Part shown: piece by piece, positions 21,684-21,730 of the stretch | How the letters are laid out: each line of letters opens with the position of its first letter | Position numbering within the stretch: position 1 is the stretch's first letter | NCBI GenBank assembly: GCA_002441265.1 | Contig: DJVQ01000013.1 | Location: 13,328-35,057 of the forward strand | Reading direction: 5' to 3' | Length of the DNA stretch: 21,730 bases | From: Syntrophaceae bacterium UBA6252 | Lineage (GTDB): Bacteria; Desulfobacterota; Syntrophia; Syntrophales; UBA6807 | Position numbers and translations under genes: made by a program | Notes under the pieces: generated by a model | Told to the model about the DNA's origin: nothing | What the model saw: the letters and a program-made list of their open reading frames with translations, nothing else | The model's database searches: none

Positions 21684-21730
21684 AAGTAAAAAGCCTGTAT
21701 AACGCTTTTTTCGAACGGCAAAGTAAAAAG
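21684..21730. repeat. AT-rich hairpin and direct repeat at window edge
   Basis: AAGTAAAAAG occurs at 21684-21693 and again at 21721-21730. Within it AAAAAGC (21688-21694) pairs with GCTTTTT (21704-21710) across a 9-nt loop. The GCTTTTT ends recall the terminal repeats of the intergenic element. It could be a weak terminator for a gene outside the window or a remnant of the element. Confidence 0.35.

Overview
The window is GC-rich and every gene I can support lies on the minus strand, so transcription runs from high to low coordinates. ATP-dependent BcrABCD-like reductase genes, a CooC-type ATPase, an acetyl-CoA-synthase-like protein, several acyl-CoA enzymes and tight ATGA gene overlaps point to a strictly anaerobic bacterium. 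A member of Desulfobacterota (old Deltaproteobacteria, Syntrophales-like) is my best guess; this is inference, as no rRNA or other taxonomic marker is present. There are no tRNA or rRNA genes, CRISPR arrays or transposases.

Layout in transcription order. (1) 21645-19362: two tandem DUF35 (zinc ribbon plus OB-fold) proteins, a MaoC-type hydratase, a MITE-like intergenic repeat and a YfcE-like phosphoesterase. (2) 19342-16212: a long (601 aa) acyl-CoA dehydrogenase and a CrtC-like (carotenoid 1,2-hydratase fold) protein. (3) A promoter at 16164-16141 with a perfect TTGACA -35 box and a 20-bp palindromic operator over the start site. It drives four tandem paralogous polytopic membrane proteins (16051-11892), interleaved with two nearly identical 67-70 aa membrane proteins, then a fifth, more canonical CruF/DUF422 protein (11505-10564). 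(4) 10460-3314: an unrecognised 479 aa helical protein, two 2-hydroxyacyl-CoA dehydratase/benzoyl-CoA reductase-type subunits, two BadF/BcrA-type activases, a protein resembling a fragment of acetyl-CoA synthase (CdhC family), and a CooC-like ATPase with the CxC metal motif. (5) 3245-89: a GMC-family FAD oxidoreductase and a long-chain acyl-CoA ligase, followed by another copy of the intergenic repeat at the window edge.

How the genes may work together (inference): the soluble enzymes form a plausible oxidation and activation route, from alcohol via the GMC enzyme, the ligase, the acyl-CoA dehydrogenase and the MaoC hydratase to beta-oxidation. The BcrABCD-like set would supply an ATP-driven low-potential reduction or dehydration. 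The unusual part is the membrane block. CruF (DUF422) and CrtC are two unrelated folds that both hydrate isoprenoid C=C bonds in carotenoid synthesis, and here five CruF-like proteins and one CrtC-like protein sit among catabolic-type genes with no recognisable carotenoid synthase or desaturase. A membrane-based system acting on a hydrophobic, perhaps isoprenoid, substrate is the most interesting hypothesis. The sequence does not identify the substrate.
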